In this document: piece after piece, positions 7,952 through 14,851 of the stretch
Layout of the letters: every line of letters starts with the position of its first letter
How positions within the stretch are numbered: the stretch's first letter is position 1
DNA from: a bacterium
GTDB lineage: Bacteria > Patescibacteriota > Minisyncoccia > JAHIHE01 > JAGLIN01
Length of the DNA stretch: 35,598 bases
Direction of reading: 5' to 3'
Assembly (NCBI GenBank): GCA_030638825.1
Contig: DAOWDU010000021.1
Location: 1-35,598, forward strand
Translations under genes and position numbers: made by a program
Notes under the pieces: generated by a model
Database searches by the model: none
Told to the model about the DNA's origin: nothing
The model's input: the letters and a program-made list of their open reading frames with translations, nothing else

Positions 7952-8602
7952 ATGGAATTTGACATAGTTCCACAGGCTGTAATAGTTTTTTCAATGGCGA
8001 TTATAATTCTTATTCTGGGAAGAAATATATCAAAAGTGAAAGAAACGCCAGATGATTTTTTATTTGAGAATAGAGACGAAAAAAAAGAAAAGGAAAAATT
8101 TCTGTATCTTTGTAAAAGATTAACGAGAAGAATTAATAAAGAAAAGTATCAGGAAAAAGTTGATTCGTTCTGGGTTTGGTTTGAAAAAGTTTTGCGTAAG
8201 TTAAGAATTAAGTTTTTAAGATTAGACAATAAAATAGTTTCTGCTTTGGATAAAGTTAAGGAGAAAAATGTTGAGAACGAGGTTGAAATTGAAGAATCAA
8301 AAAATGATGACGAGAAATTGAAAAGCGAAAATATGTATGTAGATAATAAGATAGCTGAAGAAAAAGACGAAAATAAATTAGATACAGAAAACAAGAAAGG
8401 AAGAGAAAAAGAATATATTGATCTTATTATGAAAAATCCTGTTGACATTAAATCTTATTGGAAATTGGGGATAGTTTATTCCAGAAGAAAAAATTACAAA
8501 GATGCTATTTCTTGTTTTCGTCAAATTACGAAAATAGATCCGACTTATACAAAAGCTAAAAAAAAGATTATTGATTTGATGGGGAGGATGAAGAAAAAGT
8601 AA
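7952..8602 (+). CDS. Membrane-anchored TPR protein
   Basis: 216 residues. One transmembrane helix lies near the N-terminus (VIVFSMAIIILILG, about 10-23). A basic segment and a long Lys/Glu-rich, probably coiled or disordered linker follow (about 35-145). The C-terminal 60 residues contain about one and a half TPR units (YWKLGIVYSRRKNYKDAISC, then a helix with KIDPTYTKAKKK). This architecture is common in CPR genomes without known function; it likely scaffolds protein contacts at the inner face of the membrane. It follows ricT closely and is probably co-transcribed with it. Confidence 0.7.
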   Translation: MEFDIVPQAVIVFSMAIIILILGRNISKVKETPDDFLFENRDEKKEKEKFLYLCKRLTRRINKEKYQEKVDSFWVWFEKVLRKLRIKFLRLDNKIVSALDKVKEKNVENEVEIEESKNDDEKLKSENMYVDNKIAEEKDENKLDTENKKGREKEYIDLIMKNPVDIKSYWKLGIVYSRRKNYKDAISCFRQITKIDPTYTKAKKKIIDLMGRMKKK

Positions 8603-8648
8603 ATAGAAATTTATGGATGTTATTGGTTATAAGTTGTGGGTTAAATAT

Positions 8649-8720
8649 GCCGACTTAGCTCAGTGGTAGAGCAGCTGTTTTGTAAACAGCAGGCCGTCAG
8701 TTCGAATCTGACAGTCGGCT
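8649..8720 (+). tRNA. tRNA-Thr (anticodon TGT)
   Basis: Acceptor stem GCCGACT/AGTCGGC, D arm AGCTCAGTGGTAGAGC, anticodon stem GCTGT/ACAGC with loop TTTGTAA (anticodon TGT, reads ACA), and T arm GTCAGTTCGAATCTGAC. Discriminator T. No encoded CCA. Confidence 0.95.
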
Positions 8721-8738
8721 CAGTTCAATATGTCTCGC

Positions 8739-8811
8739 GCCGTTGTAGCTCAGCTGGTAGAGCAACTCCATGGTAAGGAGTAGGTCTGCGGTTCGAGTCC
8801 GCACAACGGCT
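8739..8811 (+). tRNA. tRNA-Thr (anticodon GGT)
   Basis: Acceptor GCCGTTG/CAACGGC, anticodon stem ACTCC/GGAGT with loop ATGGTAA (anticodon GGT, reads ACC/ACU), and T arm TGCGGTTCGAGTCCGCA. It lies 18 bp after the first tRNA-Thr, so the two are probably one transcript. No encoded CCA. Confidence 0.95.
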
Positions 8812-8879
8812 CAGTGGAAAAGAATACTGCAATTGATTTTGTGGTGTTTTTTTAAAACTTATGAATATTAATATTGGAC

Positions 8880-8911
8880 ACTCGTCTATTTTTTTTAGGC
8901 AAATAGCGAGT
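8880..8911. other. Bulged hairpin after the tRNA-Thr pair
   Basis: ACTCG-(T)-CTATT pairs with AATAGCGAGT around a T-rich loop. It may be the 3' end signal of the tRNA transcript, but no U-run follows. Confidence 0.35.
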
Positions 8912-8917
8912 TAATCA

Positions 8918-8946
8918 TTGACCAAGTCTTAAAATTTGCATATACT
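8918..8946 (+). promoter_or_regulatory. Promoter upstream of hsdM
   Basis: TTGACC, 17-bp spacer, TATACT. It is the first good promoter before the restriction island and would give a leader of about 100 bases. Confidence 0.55.
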
Positions 8947-8987
8947 AATCACATATAATTAATCTTAATATAGTTAATAGTTAATAA

Positions 8988-9050
8988 TTGAAACAGTTAA
9001 AAAAAATTGCAGGCGCGTTTGGTGTTTCGCTTGATGATTTAATAAAATAA
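8988..9050 (+). pseudogene. Possible remnant of an XRE-type repressor C-terminus
   Basis: In the frame ending with TAA at 9050 the DNA reads LKQLKKIAGAFGVSLDDLIK. This closely resembles the last helix of many XRE/Cro-type HTH regulators. The frame is closed by two stops immediately upstream, so only a remnant is left. It sits directly before hsdM, where restriction-modification controller genes are often found. The short length makes this tentative. Confidence 0.4.
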
Positions 9051-9055
9051 AAAAT

Positions 9056-10513
9056 ATGTTTGAACAGGCGTTAAAAAATATTGATAATATTCTCAGAGCA
9101 GATAATGCGGGAGGCGCTCTTGATTATATTGAGCAAACTTCGTGGATTTTGTTTTTGAAATATCTTGATGATTTGGAAGAAACTAAAAAGACCGAAGCGG
9201 CGCTGGCGGGAAAAAAATATAACTATATCTTGAGTCCCCAATATAAATGGAGCGCTTGGGCATGTCCGAAAACCGTTGACGGAAAACTTGATCATCAGAA
9301 AGCTTTTGATGGCGATGATTTGAGGGATTTTGTGAATCTGAAACTTTTTCCACATCTGAAAACATTTAAGATGTCCGCTGAAAATTCGGACACTGTTGAA
9401 TATAAAATCGGAGAAATTTTTAGCGAATTAAAAAACAAAATTCAAAGCGGATACGCGCTTCGCAAAATCTTGAATATTGTTGACGCTTTGCATTTTCGCA
9501 CGGAAGAAGAAAAGCACGAATGGTCGCATTTATACGAGAGTAAAATTAAAGGAATGGGCAATGCGGGGCAGGATGGCGGGCAATATTATACACCGCGACC
9601 GCTAATTAAGACGATTGTAAAAGTAGTTAATCCAAAAATCGGGGAAACAATTTATGACGGCGCATGTGGCTCTGCTGGATTTTTGGTAGAAGCCTTTGCT
9701 TATTTAAGCAAGGACAGAGAAAAGCTTTCATCAAAAGATTGGGAAGTTCTTCAGAAAAAAACTTTGTATGGAAAAGAAAAAATTTCACTTCCGTATATTA
9801 TTGGTATTATGAATATGATTTTGCATGGAGTTGAAACGCCGAATATTAAACGGACAGATACACTTGCGGAAAATATTAATGACATTCAAGAAAAGGATCG
9901 TTATGATATTGTTCTTGCAAATCCGCCTTTTGGAGCAAAAATGGGACGAGAACTTCAACAAAATTTTCCTATTAAATCTAGTGATTCCGCTTTTTTGTTC
10001 CTTCAACATTTTATCAAAATTCTCAAAGCAGGCGGACGAGCGGGGATTGTTATTAAAAATACTTTTTTGAGCAATACTGACAATGCGTCTGTTAGTTTGC
10101 GAAAACTCTTGCTGGAAAGCTGTAATTTACATACCGTGCTTGATTTACCAGGCGGAACTTTTACGGGCGCTGGAGTAAAAACGGTGATTTTGTTTTTTGA
10201 AAAAGGAGCGCCGACAAAAAAGATTTGGTTTTATCAGCTTAATTTAGATAGAAATCTTGGGAAAACAAACGCTTTGAATGAAAATGATTTGGCGGAATTT
10301 GTGGAACTGCAAAAAAATAAAAAAGACTCTGAAAATTCTTGGAGCGTAGATACTTCCACCCTGAGCTTGTCTAACGGGTTTGATTTGTCAGTAAAAAATC
10401 CGCATAAAAATGATGAAATTATTTTGCGAGAACCGAAGGAGATTTTGGAGGAGATGGGGGAGTTGGACAAAGAGAGCGAGAAGGTCTTGAATAAAATTAA
10501 GAGATCTTTATAA
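9056..10513 (+). CDS. hsdM: Type I restriction-modification methyltransferase subunit HsdM
   Basis: 485 residues. The N-terminal HsdM helical domain (NILRADNAGGALDYIEQTSW...) precedes the N6-adenine methylase core. The SAM-binding motif I is YDGACGSAGFL (about residue 200) and the catalytic motif IV is NPPF (about 289). The substrate is adenine in a bipartite DNA site chosen by HsdS; methylation protects self DNA. Length and the DGACGSAGF form suit the type IB-like group. It opens the island; the gene partners hsdS and hsdR lie 3 and 5.4 kb downstream, separated by accessory genes. It starts in an AT-rich leader without Shine-Dalgarno. Confidence 0.95.
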   Translation: MFEQALKNIDNILRADNAGGALDYIEQTSWILFLKYLDDLEETKKTEAALAGKKYNYILSPQYKWSAWACPKTVDGKLDHQKAFDGDDLRDFVNLKLFPHLKTFKMSAENSDTVEYKIGEIFSELKNKIQSGYALRKILNIVDALHFRTEEEKHEWSHLYESKIKGMGNAGQDGGQYYTPRPLIKTIVKVVNPKIGETIYDGACGSAGFLVEAFAYLSKDREKLSSKDWEVLQKKTLYGKEKISLPYIIGIMNMILHGVETPNIKRTDTLAENINDIQEKDRYDIVLANPPFGAKMGRELQQNFPIKSSDSAFLFLQHFIKILKAGGRAGIVIKNTFLSNTDNASVSLRKLLLESCNLHTVLDLPGGTFTGAGVKTVILFFEKGAPTKKIWFYQLNLDRNLGKTNALNENDLAEFVELQKNKKDSENSWSVDTSTLSLSNGFDLSVKNPHKNDEIILREPKEILEEMGELDKESEKVLNKIKRSL

Positions 10514-10550
10514 TCTTACAGCTTAGGATTTATGTGTCTAGGTCTTGTTA

Positions 10551-10579
10551 TTGACAAATCGGATATAATCGTATATAAT
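10551..10579 (+). promoter_or_regulatory. Promoter of the first fic gene
   Basis: TTGACA, 17-bp spacer, TATAAT: a consensus-strength promoter ending 19 bp before the ATG, so the 5' leader is only about a dozen bases. The short palindrome AGATATATCT lies next to the expected start and may be an operator. Confidence 0.8.
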
Positions 10580-10598
10580 TAGATATATCTACAAATAT

Positions 10599-11654
10599 AT
10601 GATCAAAGACAGATTAAACAAAAGAATAAAACTTTCAAATGAGATGATTTTGAAAATTGCTCAGATTGATGAGCTAAAAGGGCGATGGAGCGGCTCTCTT
10701 TCTTTGAATCCAAAAATTTTGCATCAGTTAAAAAAAACAGTCATAATTACCAGCTCAGCTTCGTCCACTCGTATTGAGGGAGCAAAAATGACCGATCAAG
10801 AAGTGGAACGATTTTTGCGTGGTATTAAACAGAAAACGCCGAAAAATAGGGACGAAGAGGAAGTGGCTGGATATGCTGATTTACTGGGAAGAATTTTTGA
10901 TAATCACAAGAGTTTGAAAATCAGCGAGAGCGGAATTTTAGAGTTGCATAAAATAATGCTGGTTTTTTCCAAGAAAGATAAAGAGCATTATGGAAAATAT
11001 AAAACCAGAGATAATACTGTGGCTATTATTGAAAAAGGCAAGATTAAGAAAATTCTTTTTCAGCCAACCGCGCCGTGGTTGGTAAAAAAAGAGATGGATG
11101 ATCTGTTTGAGTGGCAGAAGGAAAGGCAAGAAAAAAAAGATCTGCATTCTTTAGCAATTATCGCGAATTTCATTTTTGAATTTTTAGCGATCCATCCTTT
11201 TATTGACGGCAACGGACGGCTTTCGCGAGCTTTGACTAATTTGATGATGTTGCAAAATGGTTATGGATTTGTTCCTTATGTTTCTCTGGAAGAGATTATT
11301 GAAGAAAAACAAGTGGAGTATTATTTGTCTTTAAGGAAGACACAAAAAAATCATAAAACCAGAAATGAAGACATTACGCCTTGGCTAAACTTTTTTTTAG
11401 ACGCTGTTTTAGCGCAAATTGAAAAAGCGTTGAATTTGCTGGAAGGGAAAGAAAACAGAAAACTGCTTTCAGGAGCGCAAGAAAAAGTTTATGATCTATT
11501 TATTGGCGGTATTGAATTAAAGGTTTCCGAAATTCAAAAGAAAACAAAAATTCCAATGCCGACGGTGAAGCAGTCCGTGTCTAGATTGGCGGAATATAAA
11601 ATGATTGAAAAAATCGGGCAGGGTTCGGCGACGAGGTATAGGGGGATGAAATAG
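10599..11654 (+). CDS. Fic-domain protein 1 with inhibitory motif and winged helix
   Basis: 351 residues. Fic proteins usually transfer AMP from ATP to a target hydroxyl. The catalytic motif HPFIDGNGRLSR (about 198-209) is complete. An N-terminal inhibitory motif (S/T)xxxE(G/N) appears as STRIEG at about 56-61, marking a class II, self-inhibited enzyme. The last 60 residues (VSEIQKKTKIPMPTVKQSVS) look like a winged-helix DNA-binding domain, suggesting self-regulation or DNA-linked control. It has its own strong promoter and lies between hsdM and the small-gene trio. The target protein is unknown. Confidence 0.9.
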   Translation: MIKDRLNKRIKLSNEMILKIAQIDELKGRWSGSLSLNPKILHQLKKTVIITSSASSTRIEGAKMTDQEVERFLRGIKQKTPKNRDEEEVAGYADLLGRIFDNHKSLKISESGILELHKIMLVFSKKDKEHYGKYKTRDNTVAIIEKGKIKKILFQPTAPWLVKKEMDDLFEWQKERQEKKDLHSLAIIANFIFEFLAIHPFIDGNGRLSRALTNLMMLQNGYGFVPYVSLEEIIEEKQVEYYLSLRKTQKNHKTRNEDITPWLNFFLDAVLAQIEKALNLLEGKENRKLLSGAQEKVYDLFIGGIELKVSEIQKKTKIPMPTVKQSVSRLAEYKMIEKIGQGSATRYRGMK

Positions 11655-11693
11655 TGGAGTTTAGTCAGAAGGATATTTGGAAGTTAATTAAAA

Positions 11694-11784
11694 TAAAAAA
11701 CCGCCATTTCTGACGATCTTTTATAACACTTGGTTACGGTTTGGAAAACATTGACCGTGAGAGAGCAAAGCCCTCCAAGTGTTA
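11694..11784 (-). ncRNA. Candidate structured small RNA (reverse strand), family unrecognised
   Basis: On the reverse strand a promoter (TTGACA, 16 bp, TACACT) precedes about 91 bases that fold as a three-way junction plus terminator. P1 pairs UAACACUUGG with CCAAGUGUUA. Inside P1 are AGGGC-UUU-GCUCU and ACGGU...ACCGU. The terminator is AUCGUCA-GAAA-UGGCGGU followed by UUUUUU. The G-U pairs in P2 and in the terminator exist only if the reverse strand is transcribed; on the forward strand they become A-C mismatches. It lies in the 542-bp gap between fic 1 and the 117-residue gene. I could not match it to 6S, SRP, tmRNA, RNase P or a riboswitch. Confidence 0.6.
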
Positions 11785-11789
11785 GCTAT

Positions 11790-11817
11790 AGTGTAGCAGA
11801 GATTATTTTCTTGTCAA
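11790..11817 (-). promoter_or_regulatory. Promoter of the candidate small RNA
   Basis: Reverse strand: TTGACA at 11817-11812, 16-bp spacer, TACACT at 11795-11790. The expected start falls at the first base pair of P1. Confidence 0.55.
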
Positions 11818-12058
11818 TGGGGGTTTGTGGATAAAGTTTGTCAGGAGGATATTCAGGGTTGATTGGATGATTTTAATCTTGCTTTTGCGGGGTGGAAAAA
11901 GGATATTATTGGATGTGTAGTTTTTGTGAGGGAGAAAATTAAAGAAAAGGATTGAAAAATAAGGATTTTTTTATAATTTTTATTAGATTAAATATATAAG
12001 GTATTTTAAGGAAAGATAGCTAAAGTAAGCTGTTTTTTTATATCATAATTTTTAACAC

Positions 12059-12087
12059 TTGACATTTATCTTTTTAAAGATTATTAT
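12059..12087 (+). promoter_or_regulatory. Distal promoter of the small-gene/hsdS operon
   Basis: TTGACA, 17-bp spacer, TATTAT, followed by a second promoter 50 bp downstream. Confidence 0.45.
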
Positions 12088-12137
12088 ATAAAAGTAAAAA
12101 GTTTATTTTATCTGATATTAATAGTGTTTTTGGCAAC

Positions 12138-12165
12138 TTGACATAATTTTAAAACTAGTTATAAT
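12138..12165 (+). promoter_or_regulatory. Proximal promoter of the small-gene/hsdS operon
   Basis: TTGACA, 16-bp spacer, TATAAT, ending 31 bp before the ATG at 12197. Confidence 0.7.
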
Positions 12166-12196
12166 GGAATTAATGATTAAATAATAAATAAAATAT

Positions 12197-12550
12197 ATGA
12201 AAAAAAATGAACAAATTATCAAGAAAATAGAAATACTTTTGATAGAATTAAAGCAATCTCTAAATATAGAGAACGAAATTTCATTGTATGATGGTAAACA
12301 TAAAATAATCCCCAATCAAAAACAGCAATTTTCTGGTCTTACTGGGAGTATTTATGAATTAATAGAAGAAGGATTTTTAAATGATCCTAAAACAATATCC
12401 GATCTACAAAAAAAATTAAAAGATAGAGGTATTAAAAAACCGACTACTAGTCTTATGCCATCATTAAAAATTCTAATTATCAAGAAAGTGCTTGACAGAA
12501 ACAAGCCTAAAAAGGGTTTATATCAATATTTTAAAAGACAACAATTATGA
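12197..12550 (+). CDS. Small protein with putative winged-helix domain (trio member 1)
   Basis: 117 residues, not a family I can name. The N-terminal 30 residues are a charged helix. About 46-112 form a likely winged helix: a glycine turn (FSGLTGSIYELIEEGFL), a helix pair with ISDLQKKLKDRGIKKPTTSL, and a final strand reading GLYQYFKR. The same layout recurs in the next two genes, so the three look like paralogues. The pattern 'G.i..Li.eGff....s..ei...L...G' is also familiar from unannotated archaeal proteins, from memory only. The stop overlaps the next start (ATGA), indicating translational coupling. It heads an operon ending in hsdS and probably modulates DNA binding or expression of the restriction system. 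Confidence 0.65.
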   Translation: MKKNEQIIKKIEILLIELKQSLNIENEISLYDGKHKIIPNQKQQFSGLTGSIYELIEEGFLNDPKTISDLQKKLKDRGIKKPTTSLMPSLKILIIKKVLDRNKPKKGLYQYFKRQQL

Positions 12551-12897
12551 AAAAAAATGCAAAACAATTAGCAGATAGTATAATTACTCAAACGATAGAA
12601 CTTGCTAAACTTGCTGGAGTTAACATTGAAATACCTAAAGCGAAAATTCAATATAATCAAAAGAATAGCCGAAAAGGTACAGCTGGTGCAGCTGGTGGTT
12701 TAAGGATTTTGGTTGATGAAGGTTATTTTAATGTTCATAAACAGCTTTCGGAAATTATTGAAAAATTAAAACAAGAAGGCAGACCATATTCAAATGCAAC
12801 AATCTCAATGGGATTGCTGAATCTTGTTAAAGAAAGAATATTAATGCGATTTCGTGATAATGGTGATAAAAAGTGGAAATATATAATTAGAAAATAA
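12547..12897 (+). CDS. Small protein with putative winged-helix domain (trio member 2)
   Basis: 116 residues. A helical N-terminus (KQLADSIITQTIELAKLAG) is followed by the shared domain: KGTAGAAGGLRILVDEGYF, then QLSEIIEKLKQEGRPYSNAT and the final strand WKYIIRK. Like its neighbour it has the order glycine turn, 'DEGYF', L-rich helix, G/Y turn and recognition-like helix (TISMGLLNLVKE). It overlaps gene 1 by four bases (ATGA) and ends 4 bp before gene 3. No catalytic motif is visible; a DNA-binding or protein-adaptor role is inferred from the fold pattern only. Confidence 0.65.
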   Translation: MKKNAKQLADSIITQTIELAKLAGVNIEIPKAKIQYNQKNSRKGTAGAAGGLRILVDEGYFNVHKQLSEIIEKLKQEGRPYSNATISMGLLNLVKERILMRFRDNGDKKWKYIIRK

Positions 12898-12901
12898 ACT
12901 C

Positions 12902-13576
12902 ATGTTGAATGTAAATAAAGTAACTTTAAAAAATGCATCAGAAGCTCTTAGAGTTCTATGGGCAGAAGAGTTTTTTAAAAGTTGGCGGAATTTATCTTCC
13001 ATTTCTGATGAACTTAGTAGTCGTGGAAATAATTTTCTATCAAAAGATCTTTGTGTTGCGTTATTGCGTGCAAAGTTTTTGACTCGTCGTGGCAAGCGAG
13101 GTTTTTTTGAATATGCTCAGAAAAAAAATGCTGTCAGTAAAGAAATAAAAAATATAGAACATAATTTATTTTCTGATGATTTAGTAAAGAAACTTGGAAA
13201 AGCATTTATGGTAGAAATAGAAGATTTGCGGCTTAATTTTGGAAAAAGTGGTAATTGTACAGCTTTTTTATTAAGAAAAATTTTAGAAAAATTAATTTAT
13301 ATTACTTTTGCAAAAAATAATCTTTTAGAAAAATTAGAAAATCAAAATAGCGTGGGCAAATTGATTGGATTAAAGTCTATGATTAACAAAGCATCGTTGG
13401 AAAAAATCAAGGGTACTCCGTTTATTACGCCAAAGACAGCTCAAGAAATTAACGGAATTAAATTTTTAGGTGATGTTTCGGCACATAACCCCCTTGTCAA
13501 TGTTGATATGAAAACGATAATACCTCAAATGCCGTATATTATAACTGTGTATAAAGAATTGTCTCAAAAACTATGA
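12902..13576 (+). CDS. Winged-helix plus DUF4145/HEPN-like domain protein (trio member 3)
   Basis: 224 residues. The N-terminal 75 residues repeat the trio domain (SEALRVLWAEEFFKSWRNLS, then SSRGNNFLSKDLCVALL, ending GFFEYAQKK). From about 80 onwards is an all-helical domain with FLLRKILEKLIYITFAKNNL and a C-terminal GDVSAHNPLVNVD segment. This resembles the GN..aH signature of DUF4145-type domains, which occur in restriction and abortive-infection proteins. No clear RNase R-x4-6-H motif of active HEPN toxins is visible. The stop overlaps the hsdS start (ATGA). It is likely a defence-associated regulator or effector tied to hsdS; the exact role is unknown. Confidence 0.65.
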   Translation: MLNVNKVTLKNASEALRVLWAEEFFKSWRNLSSISDELSSRGNNFLSKDLCVALLRAKFLTRRGKRGFFEYAQKKNAVSKEIKNIEHNLFSDDLVKKLGKAFMVEIEDLRLNFGKSGNCTAFLLRKILEKLIYITFAKNNLLEKLENQNSVGKLIGLKSMINKASLEKIKGTPFITPKTAQEINGIKFLGDVSAHNPLVNVDMKTIIPQMPYIITVYKELSQKL

Positions 13577-14745
13577 CTTGGCAAACAAAAAAACTCGGTG
13601 AAGTTTGTGATGTAATTGCTGGACAATCTCCAGAAGGAAAATATTATAATAAAATTTGTAAAGGACTGCCTTTTTATCAGGGTAAAAAAGAATTTACAGA
13701 AAAATTTATTGGAGAGCCAAAAATATGGACAACAAGGATCACAAAGGAAGCTGAAAAAAATGATATTTTAATGTCAGTAAGAGCTCCAGTCGGTCCGATA
13801 AATTTTGCAACTCAAAAAATTTGTATTGGACGAGGGCTAGCGGCAATTCGCACAAGCAAAGAAATTGATGTAATTTTTTTATTTTACTTTTTAAAAAATT
13901 TTGAAAGCGAAATCATTGGCAATCATGGAGCGGTTTTTAATTCAATAAATAAAAAACAAATTGAGGAAATCCAAATCCCTCTCCCATCTCTCTCAATCCA
14001 AACGCGCATTGTCAAAATTCTTGATGAAGCATTTGCTGAAATAGAAACAGCCAAGAAAAACGCAGAGAGAAATTTGCGGAACGCCAAGGAACTTTTTGAA
14101 TCGTATTTGCAGGAGATTTTTAATAGTAAAGGGGATGAGTGGGAGGAGAAAAAATTGGGAGATATTTTTCAAATAAAACCATCAAAGAAAGAAGCGAAAG
14201 AAAAATTGAAAGATAATGACTTAGTTTCGTTTTTACCAATGGCAGATTTAGGAATATCGCAAAAAGATGTAATAGCAAAACAAGAAAGAAAATTAAAAGA
14301 AGTTTCTGGAAGTTATACATATTTTGCGAATGAAGATGTTTTGTTGGCGAAAATTACACCATGCTTTGAAAATGGAAAATTGGGAATTGTGCGAAATTTA
14401 AAAAATGGAATTGGTTTTGGTTCCAGTGAATATATTGTTTTTCGTTCAAAAGGCGAAGTAGTTCCTGATTATTTATATTATTTTTTGGCACGCAATCAAT
14501 TTAAAAAAGAAGGAGCAAAAAGAATGTCAGGAGCTGTTGGTCACAAAAGAGTTTCAAAAGGATTTATAGAAGAAAGTATTTTGCTATTCCCAAAATCTCT
14601 CACCACCCAAAAACAAATCGTCGCCAAACTTGACGCTCTCTCCGCTTCAACCAGAAAACTTGAAAAAAACTATCAGCGGAAAATTGATGATTTAGGCGAA
14701 TTGAAAAAATCAGTTTTGAAAAAAGCGTTTGAGGGGGAGTTGTAA
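13573..14745 (+). CDS. hsdS: Type I restriction-modification specificity subunit HsdS
   Basis: 390 residues with the two-half architecture of HsdS. Target-recognition domain 1 (1-140) begins WQTKKLGEVCDVIAGQSPEG and is followed by a conserved helical spacer (PLPSLSIQTRIVKILDEAFA...). Domain 2 begins EWEEKKLGDIFQIKPSKKEA and is followed by a second spacer (TTQKQIVAKLDALSASTRKL). Each domain reads one half of a bipartite DNA site. HsdS holds two HsdM and, with HsdR, makes the nuclease. It is translationally coupled to the small DUF4145-like gene rather than to hsdM, which is unusual. Both recognition domains look intact. Confidence 0.95.
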   Translation: MTWQTKKLGEVCDVIAGQSPEGKYYNKICKGLPFYQGKKEFTEKFIGEPKIWTTRITKEAEKNDILMSVRAPVGPINFATQKICIGRGLAAIRTSKEIDVIFLFYFLKNFESEIIGNHGAVFNSINKKQIEEIQIPLPSLSIQTRIVKILDEAFAEIETAKKNAERNLRNAKELFESYLQEIFNSKGDEWEEKKLGDIFQIKPSKKEAKEKLKDNDLVSFLPMADLGISQKDVIAKQERKLKEVSGSYTYFANEDVLLAKITPCFENGKLGIVRNLKNGIGFGSSEYIVFRSKGEVVPDYLYYFLARNQFKKEGAKRMSGAVGHKRVSKGFIEESILLFPKSLTTQKQIVAKLDALSASTRKLEKNYQRKIDDLGELKKSVLKKAFEGEL

Positions 14746-14794
14746 AATCCTGTAAATAAGCTATTTTATACTAGGCACACCGATTGTGCGTATA

Positions 14795-14832
14795 TTGACA
14801 ACTATGCACAAAGAATGATAAAATATGTGCAT
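14795..14832 (+). promoter_or_regulatory. Promoter and inverted-repeat operator of the second fic gene
   Basis: TTGACA at 14795, 18-bp spacer, TAAAAT at 14819. The inverted pair ATGCACA (14804-14810) and TGTGCAT (14826-14832) flanks the -10 box, and a related TGTGCG lies upstream near 14785. A repressor binding here would cover the promoter; the gene's own C-terminal HTH is a candidate. Confidence 0.6.
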
Positions 14833-14851
14833 AATACAAAATAATAAAAAT

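Larger units (their letters stand above)
11818..12196. other. Non-coding, AT-rich spacer upstream of the small-gene trio
   Basis: No ORF of convincing quality. It holds two tandem forward promoters: TTGACA-17-TATTAT at 12059-12087 and TTGACA-16-TATAAT at 12138-12165. The rest shows no clear structure beyond a small AGCT hairpin before a T-run near 12020-12040. Confidence 0.5.

Noticed and set aside
11724-11784. c-di-GMP (GEMM) riboswitch, suggested by the forward-strand string GCAAAGCC
   Set aside because: The rest of the GEMM consensus is absent, and base pairing and terminator favour a reverse-strand RNA.
14825-14851. Upstream ATG for the second fic gene
   Set aside because: It lies directly against the -10 box and inside the operator, so it would not be in the transcript.
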